Positions 42,744 through 51,289 of a DNA stretch of 64,000 nucleotides are shown piece after piece. Under the pieces are notes generated by a model that saw only the letters and a program-made list of their open reading frames with translations, was not told the origin of the DNA and searched no databases. The translations under genes were made by a program, and so were the position numbers. Source of the stretch: Pseudomonas frederiksbergensis (lineage in GTDB: Bacteria > Pseudomonadota > Gammaproteobacteria > Pseudomonadales > Pseudomonadaceae); the NCBI RefSeq assembly GCF_003732665.1, contig NZ_MOBP01000016.1:108056-172055 (forward strand), read 5' to 3'. Within the stretch, counting starts at the first letter, position 1. The number at the start of each line of letters is the position of its first letter.

Positions 42744-44261
42744 GTGACCAATCTGAACCACCCAGAAACGCCCAAACCGGCCATTCGCAGTGTGTTGATC
42801 GCCCTGATGCTGGCGATTTTTCTCGGTGCCCTGGACCAGACCATCGTCGCCGTGTCGATGCCGGCCATTTCCGCCCAGTTCAAGGATGTCAGCCTGCTGG
42901 CCTGGGTGATTTCCGGCTACATGGTGGCGATGACCGTGGCGGTGCCGATCTACGGCAAGCTCGGCGATCTGTACGGTCGGCGCAAGTTGATGCTGTTTGG
43001 CATGGGGCTGTTCACCCTCGCTTCGTTCTTTTGCGGCATGGCCCAGAGCATGGAGCAATTGGTGTTGGCACGGATCATCCAGGGCATCGGCGCCGGCGGG
43101 ATGATTTCGGTCAGCCAAGCCATCATCGGCGACATCGTCCCGCCCCGGGAGCGCGGTCGTTACCAGGGTTACTTCAGCAGCATGTACGCGGTGGCCAGCG
43201 TGGCCGGGCCGGTGCTCGGCGGCTACATGACCGAATACCTGTCGTGGCGCTGGGTGTTCCTGATCAACCTGCCGTTGGGCCTGGGCGCGTGGCTGGTGGC
43301 CAATCGCACGCTGGTGGGGCTGCCGGTGCCGCAGCGCAAACCGATCATCGATTACCTCGGCACGGTGTTGATGATCATCGGCTTGACTGCCCTGCTGCTC
43401 GGCATCACCCAAGTCGGTCAGGGTCACTCGTGGCGCAGCGCCGAAGTGCTGGGGCTGCTCGGTTGCGCGGTGGCGGTGCTGGCGGTATTTGTCTGGCATG
43501 AACGACGGGCGCGGGAGCCGTTGCTGCCGATGCATCTGTTCGCCAACCCCAGCGCAATCTTTTGCTGGTGCACGATTTTTTTCACCAGTTTCCAGGCCAT
43601 TTCGTTGATCGTGCTGATGCCGCTGCGCTTCCAGAGCGTCACCGGCGCCGGGGCCGACAGCGCCGCCCTGCACCTGTTGCCCTTGGCGATTGGCTTGCCG
43701 ATTGGTGCCTATTTCGCCGGGCGCCGCACCTCGGTGACCGGGCGCTACAAGCCGATGATCCTGACCGGCGCGCTGCTGATGCCGATCTCGATCCTCGGCA
43801 TGGCGTTCAGCGCGCCCCAGGCCTTGTTGATGAGCAGCCTGTTCATGTTGCTCAGCGGGATCGCCAGCGGCATGCAGTTCCCGACTTCGCTGGTGGGCAC
43901 GCAGAATTCGGTGGAACAACGGGACATCGGCGTCGCCACCAGCACCACCAACCTGTTCCGTTCGCTGGGCGGCGCGGTGGGTGTGGCGTTGATGTCGGCG
44001 CTGTTGCTGGCGTTGTTGCAGGATTCGAGTTTCGCCCACCTGAGCGGCTCGGCGCTGATCGGTGAGGGCCACTCGGGGAATGTGTTACTGGACGGTTTGA
44101 ACGCCGCGCCGGGGGAAGCGAAAGAGGCCTTGCGTGCGGAGCTGCTGCTGACGTTCCGGCATTTGCTGATGGTCAGCGCGGCGGTGTCGTTGCTGGGGCT
44201 GGCGGCGGCGATTGCGATGCCGAATAAGGTGTTGCGGGGGCGGGAAGATAAGGTTCGGTAG
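42744..44261 (+). CDS. DHA2-family MFS exporter (14 helices)
   Basis: A 505-residue major facilitator of the EmrB/QacA drug:H+ antiporter type with 14 predicted helices. It has motif A-like 'GKLGDLYGRRKLMLFG', motif C-like 'SVAGPVLGGYMTEYLSWRWVFLINLP' and the first-helix 'FLGALDQTIVAVSMPAI'. Such pumps export toxic or aromatic compounds. I prefer the GTG at 42744, which removes an odd leader; ATG 42705 would give 518 residues. It lies 78 bases after pobA on the same strand, so it could be co-expressed and export aromatic acids, though no evidence shows the substrate. Confidence 0.85.
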   Translation: MTNLNHPETPKPAIRSVLIALMLAIFLGALDQTIVAVSMPAISAQFKDVSLLAWVISGYMVAMTVAVPIYGKLGDLYGRRKLMLFGMGLFTLASFFCGMAQSMEQLVLARIIQGIGAGGMISVSQAIIGDIVPPRERGRYQGYFSSMYAVASVAGPVLGGYMTEYLSWRWVFLINLPLGLGAWLVANRTLVGLPVPQRKPIIDYLGTVLMIIGLTALLLGITQVGQGHSWRSAEVLGLLGCAVAVLAVFVWHERRAREPLLPMHLFANPSAIFCWCTIFFTSFQAISLIVLMPLRFQSVTGAGADSAALHLLPLAIGLPIGAYFAGRRTSVTGRYKPMILTGALLMPISILGMAFSAPQALLMSSLFMLLSGIASGMQFPTSLVGTQNSVEQRDIGVATSTTNLFRSLGGAVGVALMSALLLALLQDSSFAHLSGSALIGEGHSGNVLLDGLNAAPGEAKEALRAELLLTFRHLLMVSAAVSLLGLAAAIAMPNKVLRGREDKVR

Positions 44262-44280
44262 TTAGACCGCGTCGCCTGTA

Positions 44281-44378
44281 TTCGCGAGCAAGCCCGCTCC
44301 CACATTGGATCTGCTGTGAACACAAAATTTGTGAACACCATAGATCAAATGTGGGAGCGGGCTTGCTCGCGAAAGCGA
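44281..44378. repeat. REPIN between convergent genes
   Basis: TTCGCGAGCAAGCCCGCTCC and GGAGCGGGCTTGCTCGCGAA flank a centre with 'gtgaacacaaaatttgtgaacacc', much like the element at 28166. Confidence 0.88.
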
Positions 44379-44396
44379 TCTGTCAGTCACCGCAAT

Positions 44397-45245
44397 TCAA
44401 GGGCTGTAATACCCGACCGCGACCAGGAAGTGCCCAACCTTTTTCAGATACGCATGCTTGTCCTCAACCTTGCCGGTCACCGGGTTCTTCCAGCGGTATT
44501 CGTACTCGCCCTGATCCTGCTTGCCGATCAATGCCAGGATCGGCTCGCCCACCGGTTTGCCTTCCGGGTCATTGACCTTGCCGAAGTCGGTATTGATCAG
44601 CCTTAGATTGGTGCCATGGGCGACGTAGCGCTGGTTATTCAGATCCACCACGAACACATAGAGGTCGTCCTGCAGGTAGCCGCCCTTGAGGGAGTTAATC
44701 GCCGTCAGGGTGCCCTTCTCGTCCTTGGCCAGATCGATGGCCGCTTTATTCAGCAACGCCATCGCCTGCTCCGCCGACGCCCGGGGCACGTAGTAACCGA
44801 CCGCCAGGATCCGCTGGCCGATGCGTTGATAGAACACATGCTTGCGCTCGACCTTGCCGTCCGCCCAGTTCTGCCAGCGGTATTCGGCCTGCTGAATGCC
44901 ATTGCCTTCCGGCACTTTCAAGGCGTCCTTGAAGACTTTCTGCATATCCGGCGGCAGCATCTCGGACACGTCGCGCCCGATCAACGCCGAGGACGGCCCA
45001 CCGCTGGCGAGCATCACGCCTTTGGTGTCGACCACGAATACATAGCGGTCCTTGTCGACAAACTCGCCCTGACGACTGAACGCCGCGAAGGCCTTGTCGC
45101 CGTTGTCGTGGTAGTACGCCAGGGCTTTCTCAAGCAAGGCCCGGGCGGCCTGGCCGTCATCCTTGGGCGCCGTGGCCGCCTGAACCTGGCCCAGGCTCAG
45201 CCACAGCATCCCCACCAGCCAGGCCATCTTGTGCACAAACCCCAT
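44397..45245 (-). CDS. periplasmic protein with two tandem Cache domains
   Basis: A 282-residue protein with a signal peptide (cleavage near VQAA|T, residue ~24) and two similar single-Cache units. The first holds 'KDRYVFVVDTKGVMLASGG' and 'YRWQNWADGKVERKHVFYQRIGQRILAVGYYVP'; the second 'DDLYVFVVDLNNQRYVAHG' and 'YRWKNPVTGKVEDKHAYLKKVGHFLVAVGYYSP' (each cited block covers residues ~65-160 and ~190-282). It has no transmembrane anchor or kinase/chemoreceptor output domain, so it may be a free ligand-binding protein. GAGGGA precedes the ATG. The ligand is unknown. Confidence 0.82.
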   Translation of the reverse strand: MGFVHKMAWLVGMLWLSLGQVQAATAPKDDGQAARALLEKALAYYHDNGDKAFAAFSRQGEFVDKDRYVFVVDTKGVMLASGGPSSALIGRDVSEMLPPDMQKVFKDALKVPEGNGIQQAEYRWQNWADGKVERKHVFYQRIGQRILAVGYYVPRASAEQAMALLNKAAIDLAKDEKGTLTAINSLKGGYLQDDLYVFVVDLNNQRYVAHGTNLRLINTDFGKVNDPEGKPVGEPILALIGKQDQGEYEYRWKNPVTGKVEDKHAYLKKVGHFLVAVGYYSP

Positions 45246-45406
45246 AGCGCATCCCTCGTTCTTGTTGATGTTTCAAGAGCGTAGACGGGGTTGGAGATAT
45301 GGATGGATATTCAGGAGAGTGTGGGGGGTGAGACTAGCTCTTGTGGTGAGGGGGCTTGCCTGTGGCGAGCTGCCTCGCCGCAAAAGCCGCCGCTACAGAT
45401 TTTGCA

Positions 45407-46252
45407 TCAGGGCTGTTTCGCCCGGGCGTTGATCTGCTGCTGCAAATTCTGGATCTGCGCTTGCAGGGTATTGAGGTTGCGAGTGGTCTGTGCGCGGAAG
45501 GCGTCGAACTCGGCGGTGTTGGTCGGGTTTGGCGTGGCGGCGGCCGGGCGGTTGTCCTGCTCGCTTTTGAGCACGACAATTTCCTGTTCCAGGCGATCAA
45601 TTGCAGCAGTCGGGTTGCCCTGTTTCTTCAGCGCCGCGATATCGGCGTTGAGGCTTTTCAGCTCGGCGTCGACTTTACTGGTGTCCGCCGGCGCACTTTT
45701 CAGTGCGGTCAGTTCATCGCTCAGGGTTTTGACCTGGGCCTGCAGTTGGGTGTTGGCCGCGGTTTGTGCAGTGGTTTGTGCAGTCATTTGCGCCAGACGC
45801 TTGTCCAGCTCGCTGGTCTGGCCGACCACGCCTTGCTGGGCCTGACTCTGATCCTGGAGTTTGCTTTCCAGTTGTTTGATCTGCAGTTTCAGCGCTTCGC
45901 TGTCGCTGTTGACGTTGGACTGACTGGCGACCACCTTGCCGGAAATGTCCTGCAAGCGCCCCGCCGCTTCCTCACTGATCCGCGCGAAACTTTCCTGGGT
46001 GGCCACCAGTTGCTGCTCCATCAGCGAAATCTGCTGGAAGCTCCACCAGGCAAGACCCGCGAAAGCGAAGAACAAGGCACCGACCAACGCCCACAACGGC
46101 CCGGTGCTGGCGCTTTTGACTTTTACCGCAGGCACTGGACGCGAGTGCACGGTGGTGCGAACGGTCGGCGGAAAATCATCGTCATCGAGGGGATCGGCGC
46201 GCAGGCTCGGTACATCGTCGAAGTCGTCGTTGGCATCGTTACGCATGGACAT
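45407..46252 (-). CDS. membrane-anchored coiled-coil protein
   Basis: A 281-residue protein. The cytoplasmic N-terminus is acidic (residues 1-35, 'DDFDDVPSLRADPLDDDDF'), one transmembrane helix lies at ~51-72 (LWALVGALFFAFAGLAWW), and the rest is a long Gln/Ala/Leu heptad-rich coiled coil ending in 'LNTLQAQIQNLQQQINARAKQ'. A bitopic type II topology with a periplasmic rod is likely. The start at 46252 follows AAAGG. I recall this as a conserved Pseudomonas protein beside the epimerase gene; its function is unknown, perhaps structural in the envelope. Confidence 0.78.
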   Translation of the reverse strand: MSMRNDANDDFDDVPSLRADPLDDDDFPPTVRTTVHSRPVPAVKVKSASTGPLWALVGALFFAFAGLAWWSFQQISLMEQQLVATQESFARISEEAAGRLQDISGKVVASQSNVNSDSEALKLQIKQLESKLQDQSQAQQGVVGQTSELDKRLAQMTAQTTAQTAANTQLQAQVKTLSDELTALKSAPADTSKVDAELKSLNADIAALKKQGNPTAAIDRLEQEIVVLKSEQDNRPAAATPNPTNTAEFDAFRAQTTRNLNTLQAQIQNLQQQINARAKQP

Positions 46253-46371
46253 TGAGGCAACCTTTGTGAAACGCGGTAATGGCTGGATGCGGCGCAGTAT
46301 AAACCCCACAGCCGCAAGGGTTGACCCTCAACCCTGCACTCGGTTCAGTGTCGGGACAGGTCCTACAGCAA

Positions 46372-47364
46372 TCAGCGAATATCCTGAGCCTTCCACCAGC
46401 CGCAGAACTCATCGAGGGCGGTCCAGAGGCTGACTTTCGGATCGTAGTCCAGATAATGCCGGGCGCGGCTGATGTCCAACGTGAAATTTTTGTTCATCAC
46501 CTGCATGCCCAGGCGCGACAGGGTCGGCTCCGGGCGCCCCGGCCACAGTTTGCACACGCCCTCGTTGAGCGCCGCCACGCTGTAGGCCAAGCCGTAGGAA
46601 CGGTAGCGAGTGACCTGAGGCACGTCCATTTTTCGCATCACGTAATTCACCACATCCCACAACGGCACCGGCGCGCCGTTGCTGATGTTGTAGGCCTTGC
46701 CCAGCGCCGAACCGCCGGCCAGCAGACTGCTGAGCATCGCCTCGCTGAGGTTTTGCATGCTGGTGAAATCGACCTTGTTCAGGCCGTTGCCGACAATCGC
46801 CAGGCGCCCCTTGCGCTGCATCTTCAGCAGGCGCGGGAAGATGCTCATGTCGCCGGCACCGGTGACGAAACGCGGGCGCAGGGCGATGGTTTCGAGGCCG
46901 AATTCCTGGGCGCCGAAAACCTTTTGCTCAGCCAGGTACTTGGTCGCCGCGTAGTGATGCTTGAAGCGCTTGGGCACCTGCTCTTCGGTCAGGCCCAGAT
47001 GATCGCGGCCATCGAAGTAGATCGACGGCGAGGACAAATGCACCAGGCGCCGCACCCGCTGCTTGAGGCAGGCCTCGACCACGTTTTCCGTGACCTGGAC
47101 GTTGCCCTGGTGAAAGTCCTGATAGCGGCCCCACAACCCGACGGCGCCGGCGCAATGCACCACGGCATCAACGTCGGCGCACAGGTCGCGCACCAGTTCC
47201 GGGTCGCTCAGGTCGCCCTGGATAAATTCGGCACCCCGGCGCACCAGGTGCTCCACACCCTCGGCCCGGCGACCGTTGACCCGCACGTCCAGGCCCTGCT
47301 CCAGGGCAAAACGCGCAAAGCGTCCGCCAATGAAGCCGCTTGCGCCGGTGACCAGAATTTTCAT
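46372..47364 (-). CDS. NAD-dependent epimerase/dehydratase (extended SDR)
   Basis: A 330-residue extended short-chain dehydrogenase with the N-terminal dinucleotide motif GASGFIGG (7-14), 'LVHLSSPSIYFDG' and the catalytic pair in 'YAATKYLAE'. It resembles the 3-beta-hydroxysteroid dehydrogenase/epimerase branch. The start at 47364 has GGAG upstream; the open frame to 47439 runs through a repeat element and is not coding. Its substrate is unknown. It lies between a coiled-coil membrane protein gene and argP, an order I recall from P. aeruginosa (PA4361 region). Confidence 0.85.
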   Translation of the reverse strand: MKILVTGASGFIGGRFARFALEQGLDVRVNGRRAEGVEHLVRRGAEFIQGDLSDPELVRDLCADVDAVVHCAGAVGLWGRYQDFHQGNVQVTENVVEACLKQRVRRLVHLSSPSIYFDGRDHLGLTEEQVPKRFKHHYAATKYLAEQKVFGAQEFGLETIALRPRFVTGAGDMSIFPRLLKMQRKGRLAIVGNGLNKVDFTSMQNLSEAMLSSLLAGGSALGKAYNISNGAPVPLWDVVNYVMRKMDVPQVTRYRSYGLAYSVAALNEGVCKLWPGRPEPTLSRLGMQVMNKNFTLDISRARHYLDYDPKVSLWTALDEFCGWWKAQDIR

Positions 47365-47377
47365 GTAAAGCTCCAAC

Positions 47378-47462
47378 AAAGCAGCTGCGAGCTCCAAGCT
47401 TCGAGCCGCAAGTTTAAAAACACACCACAAGCTCTTCACTTGCAGCTTGCAGCTTGACGCTT
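47378..47462. repeat. long imperfect inverted repeat, 'gcttgcagctt' family
   Basis: AAGCAGCTGCGAGCTCCAAG, GCCGCAAGT and, on the other side, ACTTGCAGCTTGCAGCTTG resemble the element at 7663-7775. It fills the gap between the epimerase and argP genes and reaches into the argP stop codon. Confidence 0.65.
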
Positions 47463-48360
47463 ACAACTGTGCCAAAGGCACCAGCCATTGCTTCGACGAA
47501 CGTACCAATTGGTCAGTGAGTAACCCCAGCAACTGACCGCCATTGCGCCAATGATGCCAGTACAGCGGCACATCGATGGGCTTATCTGGCAAAAGCTCTA
47601 CTAAAACACCGCGTTGCAGTTGTTCGCGCACCTGTAATTCCGGCACCAGGCCCCAGCCGAGCCCGGCTTCCGTGAGGCGGATAAAGCCTTCGGACGATGG
47701 GCACAGATGGTGCTCGAAACCGCCGTCCACCCCGAGGGACGCGAGGTAGCGATGCTGTAGGAAATCGTCCGGGCCAAACACCAGCGCCGGGGTGCGTGGC
47801 AACAATTCGGCGCGCACACCCTCGGGAAAATGTCGGGCAATAAACGCTGGGCTGGCCAACGCCCGGTAGCGCATGGCGCCCAACAACACACTGCGCGCCC
47901 CGGCCACCGGACGTTCGCTGGCGCAGACACACGCCGCCACTTCCCCGGCGCGCATGCGTTTAAGGCCGACGGTCTGGTCTTCTACCACCAGATCCAACAG
48001 CAAATGTTGTTCGGCACAAAAGTCCCCCACCGCTTCCGCCCACCAGGTGGCGAGGCTGTCGGCGTTGAGGGCGATGCGCAGGCGTTCCGGCAGGCCTTCC
48101 TCGTCCAGCGCTGGCACCAGGGTCTGTAGATCCCGCTCGAGCAAACGCACTTGCTGCACATGGTTGAGCAAGCGCCGGCCAATCTCCGTGGGTGCGGGCG
48201 GCGTGACCCGCACCAGCACCGGTTGGCCAACCCGCGCTTCCAGCAACTTGATGCGCTGGGAAATCGCTGATTGCGACAAACCCAGCACCTGGGCGGCACG
48301 TTCGAATCCGGCCTGCTCGACCACGGCGGCCAAGGCAGAAAGCAATTTATAGTCGAACAT
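47461..48360 (-). CDS. argP: LysR-family regulator ArgP/LysG type
   Basis: A 299-residue regulator beginning 'MFDYKLLSALAAVVEQAGFERAAQVLGLSQSAISQRIKLLE' (1-41), the ArgP/LysG (formerly IciA) signature. These proteins sense arginine and lysine and activate an adjacent LysE/ArgO exporter gene. It is divergent from the ACT-domain gene and lysE, with a 95-base control region between, which fits that role exactly. A start at 48360 is clear. Confidence 0.9.
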   Translation of the reverse strand: MFDYKLLSALAAVVEQAGFERAAQVLGLSQSAISQRIKLLEARVGQPVLVRVTPPAPTEIGRRLLNHVQQVRLLERDLQTLVPALDEEGLPERLRIALNADSLATWWAEAVGDFCAEQHLLLDLVVEDQTVGLKRMRAGEVAACVCASERPVAGARSVLLGAMRYRALASPAFIARHFPEGVRAELLPRTPALVFGPDDFLQHRYLASLGVDGGFEHHLCPSSEGFIRLTEAGLGWGLVPELQVREQLQRGVLVELLPDKPIDVPLYWHHWRNGGQLLGLLTDQLVRSSKQWLVPLAQL

Positions 48361-48455
48361 CAGTTTTCCTAATGAGCGATCAGCACTATTGGTTTTTCTT
48401 ATACAGCGAAGCGCCGGAGAATGGCCAGCAAGAACTCTTTATAAGGAACACCGAC

Positions 48456-48857
48456 ATGGCTGGCGAAACCTCATTGGCAACCCTGCTGCGCAGCATGAGC
48501 CCGCAGCTCAACGTCGGCGAGTATGTGTTTTGCACGTTGCGCGACGGCACGTTGCCGGCGGATCTGGAAATCATCGGCAGCTTTCGTGAGCAGGAAGGTC
48601 TGACGGTGATTCTGGAAAAATCCCACGCCGAACAGGCCGGTTTCAGCTTCGACTACATCGCGGCGTGGATCACCTTGAACGTGCACTCGGCCCTGGAAGC
48701 CGTGGGCCTGACCGCTGCCTTCGCCACGGCGCTGGGCAAAGCCGGGATCAGTTGCAACGTGATCGCCGGTTATTACCACGATCATCTGTTCGTCGGTCAG
48801 GCCGATGCCGAACGCGCCCTGCAAGTGTTGCGCGATCTCGCAGCCAACGGGGAGTAG
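48456..48857 (+). CDS. ACT-domain protein
   Basis: A 133-residue protein with two ACT-like halves: 'VGEYVFCTLRDGTLPADLEIIGSFREQEGLTVILEK' (residues ~21-56) and 'SALEAVGLTAAFATALGKAGISCNVIAGYYHDHLFVG' (~72-108). Free-standing ACT proteins bind amino acids and regulate partners. The start at 48456 is chosen for its AAGGA site and because it gives a standard N-terminus; the frame stays open from 48372. It lies between argP and lysE, seven bases before lysE, so an amino-acid-sensing role in lysine/arginine export is plausible. Confidence 0.85.
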   Translation: MAGETSLATLLRSMSPQLNVGEYVFCTLRDGTLPADLEIIGSFREQEGLTVILEKSHAEQAGFSFDYIAAWITLNVHSALEAVGLTAAFATALGKAGISCNVIAGYYHDHLFVGQADAERALQVLRDLAANGE

Positions 48858-48863
48858 ACCATC

Positions 48864-49466
48864 ATGTGGCAAAGCTATGTAAACGGCCTGCTGGTCGCGG
48901 CGGGGCTGATCATGGCGATCGGCACCCAGAATGCCTTTGTGCTGGCCCAGAGCCTGCGCCGCGAACATCACTTGCCGGTGGCGGCGCTGTGCGTCGTCTG
49001 CGATGCACTTCTGGTGGCGGCGGGCGTGTTCGGGTTAGCGACGGTGCTGGCGCATAATCCGACCTTGCTGGCAGTGGCCCGTTGGGGCGGCGCGGCGTTT
49101 CTGATTTGGTACGGCAGCCAGGCATTACGCCGGGCCTGTGCGAAACAAAGCCTGGAACAAGGTGAAAATCAGACCGTACGTTCGCTGCGGGCGGTGATGC
49201 TCAGTGCCTTGGCGGTGACCCTGCTCAATCCGCACGTTTATCTGGATACGGTTTTGCTGATCGGCTCCCTCGGCGCGCAACAGACCGAGCCGGGCGCTTA
49301 TGTCGTCGGCGCGGCGAGCGCTTCTTTATTATGGTTCTTTACCCTGGCGCTGGGCGCGGCATGGTTGGCACCTTGGTTGGCACGTCCCAGCACTTGGCGG
49401 ATTCTCGACCTGTTAGTCGCTGTGATGATGTTTACCGTAGCGTTCCAGCTAATCACCGCCCCTTAA
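48864..49466 (+). CDS. lysE: LysE/ArgO-family amino-acid exporter
   Basis: A 200-residue inner-membrane protein with about six helices and the family opening 'LLVAAGLIMAIGTQNAFVLAQSLRREH' (~7-33), 'LIWYGSQALRRA' and 'ALAVTLLNPHVYLDTVLLIGSLG'. It exports basic amino acids with H+ or Na+ exchange and prevents build-up of lysine or arginine. GGGGAG precedes the ATG; it is coupled to the ACT gene and divergent from argP. Whether it prefers arginine (ArgO) or lysine cannot be read from the sequence. Confidence 0.92.
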   Translation: MWQSYVNGLLVAAGLIMAIGTQNAFVLAQSLRREHHLPVAALCVVCDALLVAAGVFGLATVLAHNPTLLAVARWGGAAFLIWYGSQALRRACAKQSLEQGENQTVRSLRAVMLSALAVTLLNPHVYLDTVLLIGSLGAQQTEPGAYVVGAASASLLWFFTLALGAAWLAPWLARPSTWRILDLLVAVMMFTVAFQLITAP

Positions 49467-49643
49467 CTTATTCCAAAAGGCTCTGGAACCTCTATCCCAC
49501 ACAGTTGTTGCGTGGTTATGCCGCACCCCCGGTGCTATGATCCGGTTCGATGCGCCGCAAAGAGTACAAACTCCCCGGCGCTTGTCTGGCCGCCCGTGAT
49601 CGGCCTTGCGCTCACCGCAACTGACCTGATTAGGAGAATCATC

Positions 49644-50240
49644 ATGGCTTTCGAATTGCCGCCGCTGCCCTACGCACACGATGCCCTGCAGCCGCACATT
49701 TCCAAGGAAACTCTGGAATATCACCACGACAAGCACCACAACACCTACGTCGTGAACCTGAACAACCTGGTGCCAGGCACCGAGTTCGAAGGCAAGACCC
49801 TGGAAGAAATCGTCAAATCTTCCTCGGGCGGTATCTTCAACAACGCCGCTCAAGTCTGGAACCACACCTTCTACTGGAACTGCCTGGCGCCAAACGCCGG
49901 CGGTCAACCGACCGGCGCGCTGGCTGAAGCCATCAACGCTTCGTTCGGTTCGTTCGACAAGTTCAAAGAAGAATTCAGCAAAACCTCCATCGGCACCTTC
50001 GGCTCCGGCTGGGGCTGGCTGGTGAAAAAGGCTGACGGTTCCCTGGCCCTGGCCAGCACCATCGGCGCCGGCAACCCGCTGACCAACGGCGACACCCCGC
50101 TGCTGACCTGCGACGTCTGGGAACACGCTTACTACATCGACTACCGCAACGTTCGTCCGAAGTACGTCGAAGCGTTCTGGAACCTGGTCAACTGGAAATT
50201 CGTGGCTGAGCAGTTCGAAGGCAAAACCTTCACTGCTTAA
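49644..50240 (+). CDS. sodB: iron superoxide dismutase
   Basis: A 198-residue cytoplasmic Fe-superoxide dismutase. Metal ligands are H27, H74, D157 and H161, at the same positions as in E. coli SodB, and 'NNAAQVWNHTFYWNCLAPN' is the iron-type signature. It converts superoxide to O2 and H2O2. TAGGAGA lies seven bases before the ATG, and a strong terminator follows. I saw no convincing Fur palindrome in the 177 bases upstream, where sodB control is usually indirect through small RNAs. Confidence 0.97.
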   Translation: MAFELPPLPYAHDALQPHISKETLEYHHDKHHNTYVVNLNNLVPGTEFEGKTLEEIVKSSSGGIFNNAAQVWNHTFYWNCLAPNAGGQPTGALAEAINASFGSFDKFKEEFSKTSIGTFGSGWGWLVKKADGSLALASTIGAGNPLTNGDTPLLTCDVWEHAYYIDYRNVRPKYVEAFWNLVNWKFVAEQFEGKTFTA

Positions 50241-50254
50241 GATCGACACCAGTC

Positions 50255-50285
50255 AAAAAAACCCGGCTTAGGTCGGGTTTTTTAT
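50255..50285 (+). terminator. Rho-independent terminator after sodB
   Basis: AAAAAACCCG-GCTTAGGT-CGGGTTTTTT lies 14 bases after the sodB stop codon. Confidence 0.92.
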
Positions 50286-50313
50286 GGGCCTTGCAAAGGT
50301 GGTGTCTGTTCTG

Positions 50314-50388
50314 GCGCCTTCGCGAGCAAGCCCGCTCCCACATTTGGAAAGCATTCCCCCTGTAGAAGCGAGGCTTGCCCGCGAAGAA
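50314..50388. repeat. mixed REP pair after sodB
   Basis: CGCCTTCGCGAGCAAGCCCG and an inverted half of a different subtype (TGTAGAAGCGAGGCTTGCCC) are joined by a short centre, so this REPIN looks recombined or degraded. Confidence 0.75.
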
Positions 50389-50416
50389 CGATAACGCGGT
50401 CAACCTGACGGAATAT

Positions 50417-50665
50417 CTACCCCTGCGGGTCGACAATATCCAACGCCCGGTTCACAGCGAGGTCCGCCAGCATGACCACCTGCGCAATGGCCAATGCTGT
50501 ACTGCGTTGGGAACCGCTCAGGTAGGTGGCGAAATCGCTGGCCAGGACACCGGCCGAGGCTAATGACTCACAAGCGTGAGCCAGGAGGGTTTCGATGTTC
50601 ATGTCTGGGGAAATCATGAACATGGGGTTTGGGGTGTAGGGTGGGTCTGGGATTAATTTATCCAA
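50417..50665 (-). CDS. DUF6124-like protein, short form
   Basis: The C-terminal 'PDMNIETLLAHACESLASAGVLASDFATYLSGSQRSTALAIAQVVMLADLAVNRALD' (residues ~20-76) matches a family I know from pseudomonads as DUF6124. The usual N-terminal part between 'PDPP' and 'MYMVAPD-like' blocks is much shorter here (KLIPDPPYTPNPMFMISPD). I place the start at a TTG (50665), giving 82 residues; the frame is open to 50890, but that part lacks family character. It may be an internally deleted copy. The function is unknown. Confidence 0.6.
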   Translation of the reverse strand: MDKLIPDPPYTPNPMFMISPDMNIETLLAHACESLASAGVLASDFATYLSGSQRSTALAIAQVVMLADLAVNRALDIVDPQG

Positions 50666-51002
50666 GGGGATGCCTATGACGTTGGGTGCCAATCCCTTGC
50701 CGTTCTCACGCGACGAAGAGGTGGCAGCTATGTGCAGGGTGAGAAACCGGTCATAGACACCCGGCCGGACCGAAGTCCGCCCGCACACAGCCGCCGCAAC
50801 GCATTGCAGCAAATCGGCGGCATTATGCGGATACTGGCGCTGGATGACTATGACTTGCCGGGTTCTCACACCCGATCGCTGAGTTTTCAACGACCGTCAA
50901 AGGTTATTGAACCCGCTTCCTACGGGCAACCTGAAAACCTCGTGGGAAAGGTCTGGTTTTTTTACCGCCGCTTAAACAAACATATTCGTTGTCCAGGCGG
51001 CA
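50666..51002. other. gene-free stretch upstream of the DUF6124-like gene
   Basis: The region contains the open upstream extension of the DUF6124-like frame and no other supported gene. No REP or strong palindrome is visible until 51003. Confidence 0.5.
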
Positions 51003-51175
51003 GCCTTCGCGAGCAGGCTCGCTCCCACAATTTTGATTGGGTACATCCGGGAGAGATTGGTCGGCTGTCAGGCCGCCTTCGCAGGCAAGCCAGCTCCCAC
51101 AATTTTGATTGAGTACATTCGGGAGAGATTGGTCGGCTGTCAGGCCGCCTTCGCGGGCAAGCCCGCTCCCACAAA
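51003..51175. repeat. 72-bp tandem repeat of a REP half-site, three units
   Basis: GCCTTCGC(G/A)(A/G)GCA(G/A)GC starts at 51003, 51075 and 51147, exactly 72 bases apart. Each unit carries the REP, 'tcccacaattttgattg' and 'gggagagattggtcggctgtcag' (the last unit keeps only the REP and a short AAATC run). All copies point the same way, unlike the inverted pairs elsewhere in the window. Confidence 0.88.
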
Positions 51176-51200
51176 ATCAAAATCAAAATCAAAAGCAGAC
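51176..51200. repeat. AAATC hexamer-like short tandem repeat
   Basis: The sequence reads AAAATCAAAATCAAAATCAAAAG, four tandem copies of a 6-base unit directly after the last REP unit. It looks like slippage-prone low-complexity DNA. Confidence 0.7.
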
Positions 51201-51289
51201 TCCCACACACCCGCTCTTCACCACTCATTAGGCCGAGCGTTAGCTCGCCTGCCCTTGATCTTGCTCTACCCGCCCCTTCGGGAGGCTGA

